Positions 32,991 through 43,214 of a stretch of DNA of 64,000 bases are shown piece by piece. Within the stretch, counting starts at the first letter, position 1; the number at the start of each line of letters is the position of its first letter. The notes under the pieces are model-generated. The model was not told the DNA's origin and did not search any database. It was given only the letters and a program-made list of their open reading frames with translations. Both the position numbers and the translations under genes were made by a program. Source of the DNA: Ypsolopha sequella (lineage: Eukaryota; Arthropoda; Insecta; Lepidoptera; Ypsolophidae); contig OW203983.1 in the NCBI GenBank assembly GCA_934047225.1, positions 2,418,001-2,482,000 on the forward strand, read 5' to 3'.

Positions 32991-33367
32991 TGTCGAAAAA
33001 CTTAGTTCGAATTTATGGGGTATTTAACCCCTCAGCCACAATAAGCTCCTCGCTTTGCTAATCGAGTTGCCGCTATGTTGGCCTAGACAACCACACACTG
33101 CTCTACTCGCTTCACCCACACTCCGATCTTCATCCGGCTTTCACCTTTCACGATTGATGTCGATAATGCAGCTGGGTGCGCTATGCTATTATAGCGTAGC
33201 AAATTAAATAAATGTTTTAAAACGGACCAATATGTAAACGTCTTTATCGTCTTCCTCACCAACAGATATGGTGTATGACATCGATTCATCGCAATATAAT
33301 GAGGTAAGTAGAAATATTGTATGTGGCCGGCTAGTCGTCGTCACATTGCCGGGCCTTTGTCTCGCGC

Positions 33368-33809
33368 CAGTGCTGCCAGATCGGCGCATTTTGCGCCAGA
33401 TCTAACGCTTTTTTTGACCACTTAGCGCTCAAAATTAGTTTTTAGCGCCTAGCGGAAAATCTAGCGCTATTGCGGAATGAGTGTTGTTTCATTATTTTAG
33501 CACTTATAATTTTGGGAAATCTAGCGCTATTTTGGAGTAAGTTTTGTTTCAGTGATGATAATTCTACTTGCAATGATTTAATTTAGTATAAAATTTCTTT
33601 ATCTTCTTTTAAAAATTCTTTACGGCTCTATAAATGACGTATTTTTTTTAAAAAGCCAATCAATTACAATCAGCTTATCAATATGGCCACCAATATACAA
33701 CATAAAACTAGCGCTTTAGCGCTTTTTATAAAAAAATATGTTTAGCGGAATCTAGCGCTTTTTTACATCGGAGTTAGCGCGCAACACTCAATTGGACCTG
33801 GCAGCCCTG
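33368..33809. mobile_element. hAT-type non-autonomous element with perfect 8-bp TSD
   Basis: The ends are CAGTGCTGCCAGATC and GACCTGGCAGCCCTG, 13 of 15 positions complementary. They are flanked by the identical octamer TCTCGCGC at 33360-33367 and 33810-33817. An 8-bp duplication with CAG(T/G)G... ends is the hAT signature. The interior is rich in the palindrome AGCGCT (many TAGCGCT copies) and has no transposase. Confidence 0.85.
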
Positions 33810-33817
33810 TCTCGCGC

Positions 33818-35386
33818 ACAATTACGGGAGCGGTGGGCATGACGGGGAGCAGTGCAAATAATGCAGCTACGCTACGTCTCTGCCTTCTTCCCTGACTATT
33901 TCCCTTACCACTCATCGAGTGTGTGGCTGAGGGTTTAGAGGTGATAATTGATATAATATTTTTTCAATCTTTTTCGTACATCCATTAATGAATGTAGGCT
34001 TTAGAAAGTACCAATTTGATGGTACTAAATGCTATAAGGCGGGGTTGTTATTTGATTCGCAGGTAATGTGTCTTTGGCGGCCGAGCCACGTTTCCGAACG
34101 AAACTATATCTTTGATCTCTTATATGATTCTCAGGTAAAGTGTCTTTAGATTGGCCGAAATAATTTATCGATCTCGTATTTGTTTCCCAGGTTAAGTGTC
34201 TTTGGCGAGACCGAAGGCCGAGCCATGTTTCCGAACGAAATTATTTCTTGATCTCGTATTTGATACCCAGGTAAAGTTTCTGAGCCGTGTTTCCGAACAA
34301 AACTTATCCGGAATATTTAGAACATAATTTTGTGTTTTTTTCAATGTAATTTTGAGTCTTGTCTCAATTAAATTTTTTCTGAGGGACTGTCGGATCAGAT
34401 TACTCATGGTTAATGTTATGAAAATTACCTATCAAATCACTCGTGTTTTTAGACAAAGAAACAGAAAATTATAATCAGGGAAACATATCGTCACCTTAAA
34501 GGGAAAATTAAATAACCAACAAAAAAAAGTTCCGAGATAATCGCAATTTTGTGTTTTTTTTTCGGTAGAAAATTCATATCTCCGTTATTCAGATAGCTAA
34601 AATTCTATTTTCTTATATGTTGTGGGCTTTAGAAAGTTCTTAAGTTGTACATTTTATAATATTGGAAAATAATTTCCTTTATCCATGATTTACCGTATAT
34701 TCATTTTTGCCAAAATACTTTACCACAATTATGCCCAGTTGTTTAGTTTGACATGTTTTTTATTCAATTTTGCCGTTCGATAAAGAAAAAATTGTGACTT
34801 TTAAGTAGCCTTATTTATGTTTGCAATTTTATAGTTTGCCATTTTTCATGGTTGTTGAATTTGCCAATGGACCTTTTCTGGTACTTAGAATAACTTTAAA
34901 ATTAACTTCAAAGCTAATATTTTAATAAGAGCTCTTCTAAAATTGAAATCTATCACTAGGGAGCTAATTAACATACATAAAGTCTTTTTATAGTTTTATT
35001 TAAAGAAGTTTTTACGTATTTAAGACAAGAAAAATAAATTTATTTTAGAACCTGTTTCGCTATCCTGAGGGGCTACTCCGAAGTGACAAAATTCGATCGA
35101 ATATCGTTCGGTCGTATATCCATATCTATAATACTCTCTATGCGTGCGTCAGAGATGGACGTATGCTCGGACGATAAACGATCAACCAAATCTTTTTGGG
35201 AGTACTGGGCCAGTACCCGGTTAGAATATACGATTAAATAAACAAGTAAAAACTGCAGAACCTTCGTGATATAATTGTATTAATTATACCTATAGAAATT
35301 GCGAAACATATCAGTCATAATCTCTTTTATATAATAATTTGAACCAATCAACAAAAAAAATAATAATCAACCCTTAATTTGTTAAC
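33818..35386. other. AT-rich stretch with one imperfect repeat cluster
   Basis: 34062-34312 holds about four imperfect copies (65-75 bp) of a segment with AGTGTCTTTGGCG and GTTTCCGAACGAAA. A related piece lies at 37170-37215. The rest is AT-rich without recognisable genes. Confidence 0.5.
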
Positions 35387-35524
35387 TACAGTACGTGGCG
35401 ATAAACAATGCACATCGAATCGTAGCGTCATCTCTGTCGCACGAAGCTCTTAGTCCGGTGACAGAGACGACGCTCTACGAAGCCGAAGATAGCCGGTGCG
35501 CATTATATACCACCGCGTACTGTA
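35387..35524. mobile_element. Small palindromic element, ~138 bp
   Basis: The ends TACAGTACGTGG and CCACCGCGTACTGTA are inverted. Inside, CGTAGCGTCATCTCTGTC pairs with GACAGAGACGACGCTCTACG. The whole unit could fold as one imperfect hairpin. It is non-coding. Confidence 0.6.
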
Positions 35525-35544
35525 AGTTCACTGAAAGTTGCATA

Positions 35545-36245
35545 CAGTAACATGCACGTATGTGGATGGAGAACATCACCCGTGCCACATTGCAGGTGGG
35601 TATTTTTCACCCGCAAGGTTAAGTGGAAGTTTGAAGACCGAGTGGGCAGTTCTACCTCTACTGAGCAAGGTCGTGGCTATCCCAGAAGATGCAACAGCTA
35701 GCGCGACATTCCTATTCTTGCGCAACTGCGCCAGCAGCAAATTTAGCAGGCATGTCTTGCCTGGTGCGTCTAAGAAATAAAGACTCCTTCTCCGCTATTC
35801 ACCTGGCTCACAATTTTTATTGAAAATTTTTTAAAACATAAGACATAATTTATTTCCTTAAAAGTGTTAGTTTTACATTTACTTAAACCTAATAGTCGAA
35901 AGGAGCGGTGAGTACGGGACCACCCAGCTGTTGTCCACGACGACGTCTTGCGCGGTACCTCTCATTTTAATTGTGACCGTACGTCCTCCAAACTCGGGTG
36001 CCCTGCGCCTGTACAACGGATAACCATTCTCGTTGGTTTCCGTCTCTTTTAACAGCGCCCGAGGATACGTTTTGGTGCATGCCCACATGTACAGGGGACG
36101 TAGGGTTCAGTGCTCCACAAGGAATCATGCTCTTAGTGATCGTGTCATATAGCTGTTTGTCCAAGTTAGGGTCGGGCAGCTCTGCTGATATCACTTCATC
36201 GATTTGGTTCGGACGCATTTTCTTTAACCACAGCAGATCCAATTA
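35545..36245 (-). pseudogene. Helitron Rep/helicase remnant, frameshifted and deleted
   Basis: On the minus strand, 36242-36090 reads MRPNQIDEVISAELPDPNLD, and after a frameshift (36088-35879) YPRALLKETETNENGYPLYR, TIKMRGTAQDVVVDN and WVVPYSPLLS. This is the conserved block just after the Helitron_like_N domain. After a gap, 35810-35545 reads a PIF1-type helicase start. A damaged Walker A (APG-KT-C-L) is followed by LLLAQLRKNRNVALAVASSG, IATTLL and GRTAHSVFKLPLNL. Domain order is as in Helitrons. Stops, frameshifts and a deletion make it non-functional. Confidence 0.85.
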
Positions 36246-37415
36246 ATAATGTAGTTTCAGGGTTCCCTGCTCGGAAACTTGACCAACTTAGTATTGCAGC
36301 TTTGTTTTATAAAATTTAAATATTTTTGCGATATTCTAATAAAAAGTTATTAATTACTTAAGCTCAAATATAATCTGCTTACTAAAATTAAATAAACACA
36401 CAAAAAAAGCTCAATATATCAAGCTCACCTTTACAAGCGAAAAATAAATAAAAAGACTATAATTCGTGTTTTCCTTAAGGTACGGTTAACATCGATTTAA
36501 ATATTCGTTTACACCATTTCAATAAGAGCCGTTATGTATTTTTGGCTTTCAGTTATTATCATCAGTTCGAAGTATTTTTATTGCCAAAATTCAATAAGGT
36601 GAGTTATTTTTTTATCCTAATGAAAAAAACACTACAGTTAGAGTCAATCTCTTTAATCCTTTTTATATAAGTGATTTTAATATAGTTTTCCCAATCAGTT
36701 ATCTAGTAGTTTTTCGTAAACCAGTTTGTAAACCAGTTTGGCCACAAACAGCTATCTCGGGAAATAAAGGGAGTAGGAAAACGATTCCCAGACCAAAAGA
36801 TGGAAAAAAATCGGACGTTTAGAAAATGCAACAAAACGTGTTTTGGAAAAATGTTACTTATTTTATAGATATTTCGTGCTAACTTATGGATTCTTTCTAA
36901 AATCCTCTAAATGTCAATGAAAGTCCCGCAAAAATTGGTTAAGTTGTTTGGGAGATTAACCCGTAAATAGTCAGACAATTTCCTGCAGTAAAAAAATACT
37001 AACTAAGTTATCATATCACCATAACCAAAACGCGTTGATTTAGTTTTTGTGTCGTATCGAATCTGTAAATATTTTGTGAACCATTAATTTTTCAGTATGT
37101 AGTTGACCTGACTCTGGTTTGGAGTATTTGGAGTGTTTTTGGTCGTCATCATCTCTAATTTGATCCCCATGTAGAGTGTCTTTGGCGAGGCCGAAGACCA
37201 AGACGCGTGTTCGAGAACTACACTTGTGCAAAGCTTCAACCCAATCGGTTCAGTAGGTAGGGCGTGAATGAGTAACATTACATCACTTTTCTATAGGAAC
37301 TTGACACCTCATTGCCATCCCACGGGAACTGATTTATGGAATAAAACGTAGCCTATGTCCTATTCCAGGTCTAGAACTACATTTGTGCAAAGTTTCAGCC
37401 CAATCTGAAAAGTGT
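36246..37415. other. AT-rich DNA ending in a retroelement tail
   Basis: 36246-37020 shows nothing firm. About 37160-37415 contains strings typical of lepidopteran retroelement 3' ends (CACTTGTGCAAAG, TTCAACCCAATCGGTTCAGT, ATGGAATAAAACGTAGCCTA), with a second similar motif (CATTTGTGCAAAGTTTCAGC) just before the LTR element. The Gypsy element appears to have inserted into or beside this remnant. Confidence 0.5.
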
Positions 37416-37419
37416 ACCT

Positions 37420-37770
37420 TTTAGTGGGGAGGTTCGAAGGTTAACTAAGTGGTAATGAAACAGTTTATTTGTCACTTCGATATTTCACAGTTTATTACTT
37501 GTTTCACAGTTTATTGCAACTAGACAGACAGAATCAAAGGGGTTTTATCACTCAGTTACAAAATAAGTACCCAACAACCGCTCGCGCAATAATAATGACA
37601 ATCAATCCGTCCCCCCGGTCCGAATCACAGACTTTCATATCGAATGTCTGTGGTTCGAATCGACGCGGACGCGGAACGTTCACGCGCGCCCGATGATTTA
37701 CATTAACCGGCGAGGTGGAACCCCTCGAGTGGTTCGTATGGGGCGGCCAGTGATGGGAGCATGCGCTATA
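37420..37770 (-). repeat. 3' LTR of the Gypsy element
   Basis: This repeat matches 42492-42842. The gag-pol frame ends inside it (stop near 37698). The plus-strand 75-codon frame here (37469-37696) is simply repeated in the other LTR and is not a gene. Confidence 0.93.
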
Positions 37771-40700
37771 TACTCCCCCTCAAGAGCATGTATACGTCTC
37801 TGTACATGCGCTTGCTCATCCGAAGGTTTAACACAATCTAAATTATCATAATGAACACTAATATCATTACTATTTCTATTTGAAATTGGCGGCTGCACAG
37901 AGCCTATGTTCTCAACCTGAATTGCTTGCCGAGGACGACCGCGTATACGCTTAGGAATTAGGGGGCGCGGTGTGGCGTTATCACGGCAATAAAAACGAGT
38001 CAACTCTTTTGTGTGATATTTACCCAAACTTTTGGAAGGATCTTCAAGCGATGCAATCAGGTAAGTGGTCGGGCTAACTTTCTTAGTCACAACGTAGGGG
38101 CCATCTTTTTTTGGCACAAATTTGGAAGTGACCCCTTTAGACGCGCTGCTGAGGATGTGCGAATTGAGCAGCACTTGATCTCCTATTGCATACTCCTCAC
38201 CTTCTCGACGAGCTTTGTCAGCATAACATTTCCTTTTATCTTGTTCCTTTTCCACTCTCTCACGGATAGCAGACAGAGAACCTAGGAACTGCTTTAGGTA
38301 AGGCGTAATTTGTGGTACATAGTTTTCTTTTTCCAGGATAGCTCTGGGATCATAACCGACTTCCAGCGGCGACCTCATCTGGCGGGCGAACATGAGGTAA
38401 GCCGGCGTAGCTCCCGTAGTCTGACACTGCGAACTATTTAACGAAAAGCGAACCGAAGGTAAATGTTTAGGCCACGATGGATGGTCCAATCCAACTAAAA
38501 TAGCCAGCTGCATCTTGAGATCCCTATTTTTTCTTTCGGCTGGATTCGCCTCAGGATGAAACAACGGGATAAGGTCCTGCTTGATCCTCAAGACAAACAT
38601 GCACTGCTGGATGACAGCCGATATGAACTGGACTCCATTGTCCGATACAACACGCCGCGGTAGGCCGTACCTAAGAAAGTATTGTTCAATAAGCGTGCGC
38701 GCACAGGCTTCCGCGGTGGCTTCATTTAGAGCATAAATCTCGACCCATCGTGTAGCCATATCTTCCACTAAAAGAATCCATCTTTCTCCATTTTCACCCT
38801 CGGGAAGAGGGCCGAAGAGGTCGATAGCCAATACCTCGCCGCGCTGACTGAGGACTGGGGTCTGTAGCAAACCTGGTGGCTTCTTATTTTCCGTTTTGTA
38901 ACGTTGACAGGTAGTGCAAGTCTTCACGTAATCTATTACAGATTGTCGCATTCTAGGAAAATAGAAATGTCTAGCAATACGCTGATAAGTCCTTTCGATG
39001 CCAGCGTGACCTGAGACAGCGGAGTCGTGACATTCCTTTAGGATTTCCTCTAGCGAGTCCGCAGGTACGACGAGTTGCGGTTCTTCACAATCCGAGTCCG
39101 GGTTATAGCGGTACAGGACCCCTTGTTCCATGATGTACCCTCTCCCGGACCAACGGCGCGCGTCGATTTCATGTTCGCCTTCTAACGCCTCAATAATCTT
39201 TTTGAGCTCCAGGTCCGCAATTTGATTGTGGCGTAACTCGGAGGGGCCTTTTGCGGGTAAGTCTATAACAACTGAACAGATACCACAGACTTCTGCCGTT
39301 TCCTCATCGCAGTTAGGGCGGCTGAGAGCATCGGCAACCACATTAGCCCTCCCAGGTGTGTATTCGAAGTGTAAGTCAAAAGCTTGCAACTTAAGCGCCC
39401 ATCTGACGAGACGACCAGAAGGAGACTTCAGTGTCATTAGCCACTTTAGCGGCTGGTGGTCGGTTCCCACAATGACCGGATGTCCTTCAATGTAGCCGCG
39501 AAATCGCTCTACGGCCCAAACAACAGCTAAGGCTTCCCTCTCTGTGGTCGAGTAATTTCTTTCCGCAGGCAAGAGTAGGCGGCTGGCATACTCGATCGGT
39601 CGCTCGTTTTTATCTTCTCCTTGTAAGAGACAGGCGCCTACCGCGTAATTGCTGCTGTCAGTGCGAAGGACAAACGGCTTGGAGTAATCAGCTTGAACCA
39701 GGACTGGCTTAGAGGTGAGTTTTCTTTTCAGCTCCTCGAACGCCTCGTTCTGTTCTGACTTCCACTGCCACGGCTGATTCTTCTTCGTCAGTCTGGTTAG
39801 AGGTTCTGCAATTTGCGAGAAACCAGGTATGAATTTTCTAAACCAAGAACATGTTTGTATGAAGCTCCGTAAATGCTTTAATGAAGTAGGCTTCTTCATA
39901 TCTACAATTGCCTTGATTTTATCCTCATCAGGCGATATCCCCGAAGAAGAAATTACATGTCCAAGATATTTAACTTTGTCACAAGCAAATTTACATTTCT
40001 TCGGATTGGCTCGAAGCTTGAATGTGCGAAGACGCTCAAAAACTGCACGTAAATCTAACACATGCTGAGCAAAATCGGGTGAAATGATTAGCAGGTCATC
40101 TTGATATCCCAGCAGGGTAACGTTCTTTAAGGACGGGCTAGCGCGAAATCTATCGATTAAACGTTGAAACGTGGATGGGGCGTTTCGTAAACCGAAGGGC
40201 ATACGCGTGAAACGGAACGTGCCCAGCGTTGGTATAGAGAATGCAGTTTTATCTCTATCTTCTTCTCTCTGGATGGCTACTTGCCAAAATCCTGACTTCA
40301 GATCGATGGTGCTCATTACACAGCCAGCTTTGGTTGACCGCAACAGCTCATCAATAGTTGGCATCGGATATTTATCGGCTTTGGTTATTGAATTTAACTT
40401 TCTGTAGTCAACACAAAAACGAAACTCACCAGCCTCTTTTTTCGGTACCAGTAGTGCTGGAGAACCCCAAGCTGACTCGCATTCTTCAATGATACCTTCC
40501 GCTAGCATTTTGTCAATTTCTTGCTGCATGAGATTTTTCTTAGCCGGAGTCACATGGTATGGAGGCACGAAGACAGGTGGGTGGTCATTAGTGTCAATCC
40601 GGTGATCAGCAAAGTCTGTGGCTGGTCCACTCTCACTGAAGACATCACTGTAATTTTCCAAAAGTTGGGTAAGCATCACACATTTGTTATGCTCCTCAAG

Positions 40701-42419
40701 TGAGGCAGCACACGCGGAGACAGTAGATGACTCATATGACAATGGGTAAGTTATACTTGGATTTTCTGAAAAACACCATACCGAACGCCCCAAATCAAAG
40801 CCAAGGTTTGCTTTTGAAAGGAAATCCATACCCAACAATGATTCATTATTTGAAGCCTCAGGCAAAATAATGAATTGCATGGATACAGCTTTATGTAACA
40901 ATTTCACTTCAATGTTAGTAATCAAAACGTTTGTTTTTGTAATTTTTCCATCGGCAAGCTTTACATTTCTATTGGCAGAATGCATTGGATGATTTTTGGA
41001 TAATAGGTAAGCATACAGCGCACTGCCTGCAATACAGCCCTTAGCTGCAGTGTCAACCAAGGCTGTACCTTTCTGGCCTAGTATTTCAATATTTAACAAA
41101 GGGCGGCGCCCATCACTGAGCTCCCCCTGGCCAATAACCTCATTATTATAATAAGTAAAAACAATATTTTCATCTTCGTCTAATATTGATACATTTTGTA
41201 CATTATTACCAACCTCATCACAATCTACTGCATAAAAAGCCGGGGAACATTTATTACAGTTGGCTCTAATGACACCCAGCTCTCCACAACCATAACAAGC
41301 CAAAGGGGCTGAATCAATTTTAATTTTTAGTTTAGGGCAGTCCACTTTGTTGTGATTCCTGTTTTTACAATATGAGCAATACATACGTTTTGACATACTG
41401 TTACCTACGTCACCACACTCTAGTTCAGGTGCATTCCGAACAATAGGCAGCGTGCGCGCTGGCGGTATCGGCGGGCAGGGGCGGGGCACGGCCTGCGGGA
41501 AGCGCCTCACAGCAGGAGACGGAACAGCGCGAGCCAGCGGCATGCTGCGCAGCTCAGTTTGCGGCAATGGGGCCGCACTAGCGGTCATAGACCGCGGTGC
41601 AACCTGAACAGGAACACTCGTACGACTAAGTTGATGCTCCTTTGCACAGTCCTCAACTCCACGGGTTTTACGCAACAAATCTTCAAATGATGTTACATCA
41701 TCTCGTTTAATATGTGAGCGAATACGTAGGTCTAAGAGTCCGTAAACCATATCTAATTGCACTTTTTCACTTAACTCACCACTTGGCAGTTTAGCCAACA
41801 AGGCCCGGGCTTTCGCTACAAAAATGTCTGTGTTTAGAGAGCCTTGCACCAACCCGAACAAATCTTGATATATTTGAAACGGTGGTCTCCGATCACCAAA
41901 CGCACTGCGAAGCCTGGATACGGCGTCGTCCCACGCGTGGCAGGCGTGCTTCACGCCATGCCACCAAGTTGCCGCCTCGCCCTGCAGCAACATGGGAAGA
42001 CCACGAAGTGCGTGCACATCAGAGACATTGGCGCACTCCTTAAAAACCGTTACGGCATCGATGAATGCTTCCACGTCGTCGCGGGGGTCCTCGCTTCCAC
42101 TAAAGCGCGCCGTACATGCCACGAAGTTACCCTGCGCTTGCGTCGTTACCGGCGATGGCGCATGAGCTTCAAAGTACGATGACGCCGAGGCGTTTAAGGT
42201 AGACGACAAGACCTCCGCCAAATGTCGACCGGTTTCCATTTGTGATCTTTGTAGATGGGCCATTAATTCGCCGAATTGTTGCGTTGTAAAAGACATGGCG
42301 TTGGTACTCGCGCCATCCGCGACGCCATCTTGTAACTCCGAACCTTGTTGTTGTTGAGTTCCCTCTGCTAAAATTCCGTCGTCGTCGTCAACCCCAGATT
42401 GTGATCGCGTCTTCGGCAT
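37698..42419 (-). CDS. Gypsy gag-pol polyprotein, single uninterrupted frame
   Basis: The frame is open from 42470 (1,590 codons). I prefer the second Met (42419, MPKTRSQSG) because the first lies next to the primer-binding site. Residues below are counted from 42470. Order: gag with the RRPPFQIYQDLF region; zinc knuckle CX2CX4HX4C at 365-378; a second knuckle at ~392-405 whose His is replaced by Val; aspartic protease with Asp-Thr-Ala at 473-475; reverse transcriptase with YQDD at 789-792; RNase H (RTDSSNYAVGA, TDHQPLKWL); integrase HHCC and D1217-D1277-E1312; then a GPY-type module. There is no envelope gene. It is a retrotransposon polyprotein, not a host gene. Confidence 0.93.
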   Translation of the reverse strand: MPKTRSQSGVDDDDGILAEGTQQQQGSELQDGVADGASTNAMSFTTQQFGELMAHLQRSQMETGRHLAEVLSSTLNASASSYFEAHAPSPVTTQAQGNFVACTARFSGSEDPRDDVEAFIDAVTVFKECANVSDVHALRGLPMLLQGEAATWWHGVKHACHAWDDAVSRLRSAFGDRRPPFQIYQDLFGLVQGSLNTDIFVAKARALLAKLPSGELSEKVQLDMVYGLLDLRIRSHIKRDDVTSFEDLLRKTRGVEDCAKEHQLSRTSVPVQVAPRSMTASAAPLPQTELRSMPLARAVPSPAVRRFPQAVPRPCPPIPPARTLPIVRNAPELECGDVGNSMSKRMYCSYCKNRNHNKVDCPKLKIKIDSAPLACYGCGELGVIRANCNKCSPAFYAVDCDEVGNNVQNVSILDEDENIVFTYYNNEVIGQGELSDGRRPLLNIEILGQKGTALVDTAAKGCIAGSALYAYLLSKNHPMHSANRNVKLADGKITKTNVLITNIEVKLLHKAVSMQFIILPEASNNESLLGMDFLSKANLGFDLGRSVWCFSENPSITYPLSYESSTVSACAASLEEHNKCVMLTQLLENYSDVFSESGPATDFADHRIDTNDHPPVFVPPYHVTPAKKNLMQQEIDKMLAEGIIEECESAWGSPALLVPKKEAGEFRFCVDYRKLNSITKADKYPMPTIDELLRSTKAGCVMSTIDLKSGFWQVAIQREEDRDKTAFSIPTLGTFRFTRMPFGLRNAPSTFQRLIDRFRASPSLKNVTLLGYQDDLLIISPDFAQHVLDLRAVFERLRTFKLRANPKKCKFACDKVKYLGHVISSSGISPDEDKIKAIVDMKKPTSLKHLRSFIQTCSWFRKFIPGFSQIAEPLTRLTKKNQPWQWKSEQNEAFEELKRKLTSKPVLVQADYSKPFVLRTDSSNYAVGACLLQGEDKNERPIEYASRLLLPAERNYSTTEREALAVVWAVERFRGYIEGHPVIVGTDHQPLKWLMTLKSPSGRLVRWALKLQAFDLHFEYTPGRANVVADALSRPNCDEETAEVCGICSVVIDLPAKGPSELRHNQIADLELKKIIEALEGEHEIDARRWSGRGYIMEQGVLYRYNPDSDCEEPQLVVPADSLEEILKECHDSAVSGHAGIERTYQRIARHFYFPRMRQSVIDYVKTCTTCQRYKTENKKPPGLLQTPVLSQRGEVLAIDLFGPLPEGENGERWILLVEDMATRWVEIYALNEATAEACARTLIEQYFLRYGLPRRVVSDNGVQFISAVIQQCMFVLRIKQDLIPLFHPEANPAERKNRDLKMQLAILVGLDHPSWPKHLPSVRFSLNSSQCQTTGATPAYLMFARQMRSPLEVGYDPRAILEKENYVPQITPYLKQFLGSLSAIRERVEKEQDKRKCYADKARREGEEYAIGDQVLLNSHILSSASKGVTSKFVPKKDGPYVVTKKVSPTTYLIASLEDPSKSLGKYHTKELTRFYCRDNATPRPLIPKRIRGRPRQAIQVENIGSVQPPISNRNSNDISVHYDNLDCVKPSDEQAHVQRRIHALEGEYIAHAPITGRPIRTTRGVPPRRLM

Positions 42420-42473
42420 GATAAAGGAAGTGCACAAAATCCTTGACGTTATCGCTAACCAACACCGCACTCA

Positions 42474-42490
42474 TACACGTTGGGACGCCA
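42474..42490 (-). other. Primer-binding site of the Gypsy element
   Basis: Immediately inside the 5' LTR the minus strand reads TGGCGTCCCAACGTG. It resembles the complement of insect tRNA-Lys 3' end (TGGCGCCCAACGTG) with one inserted T. The tRNA assignment is from memory and tentative. Confidence 0.55.
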
Positions 42491-42491
42491 G

Positions 42492-42842
42492 TTTAGTGGG
42501 GAGGTTCGAAGGTTAACTAAGTGGTAATGAAACAGTTTATTTGTCACTTCGATATTTCACAGTTTATTACTTGTTTCACAGTTTATTGCAACTAGACAGA
42601 CAGAATCAAAGGGGTTTTATCACTCAGTTACAAAATAAGTACCCAACAACCGCTCGCGCAATAATAATGACAATCAATCCGTCCCCCCGGTCCGAATCAC
42701 AGACTTTCATATCGAATGTCTGTGGTTCGAATCGACGCGGACGCGGAACGTTCACGCGCGCCCGATGATTTACATTAACCGGCGAGGTGGAACCCCTCGA
42801 GTGGTTCGTATGGGGCGGCCAGTGATGGGAGCATGCGCTATA
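42492..42842 (-). repeat. 5' LTR of the Gypsy element
   Basis: This repeat matches 37420-37770 base for base as far as I can read. In transcript sense it should carry the promoter and start of the element RNA. It is flanked on the right by the ACCT target duplication. Confidence 0.93.
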
Positions 42843-43214
42843 ACCTAATAATAAAAAGCCTCTTAAAGTTCAACCCTACGTCTGAGCCGAACAGCAGGCC
42901 ACGTGAGAGGCGGACAACATGTACAAAACTTACACGGCTAACAGGGCAATGGCAAACTCTTCATGATGGTTAGGAATAATGAAATACGTATAGGGCCGCT
43001 ACATGGGGGTGATCGCCAGGACGCGTCTGGGGCTGGCGCTAAACGTGGCAGCATGCGAGCCGCCAGCACAAACCGGAGACTGGTCCAACCACCTGACCAG
43101 TCCGCCAATCCACCATCACCACCAGTTGGCTTGGTGTCGGCAGGGTCTTCACAAGCAAAGCATTCGGCACTCGCCGCTGGTGAGAGACTACGGCGCATGA
43201 GATGATCTAGCGAA

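Larger units (their letters stand above)
37420..42842 (-). mobile_element. Complete Gypsy (Ty3)-type LTR retrotransposon
   Basis: Two direct repeats of 351 bp (37420-37770 and 42492-42842), identical as far as I can read, flank an internal region with one long minus-strand frame. The tetranucleotide ACCT occurs at 37416-37419 and 42843-42846, a target-site duplication. In transcript sense the LTR begins TATAGCGC and ends CCACTAAA, not the usual TG...CA. The primer-binding site starts at 42490 (TGGCGTCCCAACGTG), close to the complement of a tRNA-Lys 3' end with one extra base. A polypurine tract (GAGGGGGAGTA) sits at 37771-37781. Identical LTRs imply very recent insertion. Confidence 0.93.

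Noticed and set aside
37469..37696. 75-codon plus-strand frame found twice (also 42541-42768)
   Set aside because: It is identical because it lies in the two LTRs, and it is antisense to the element's transcription.
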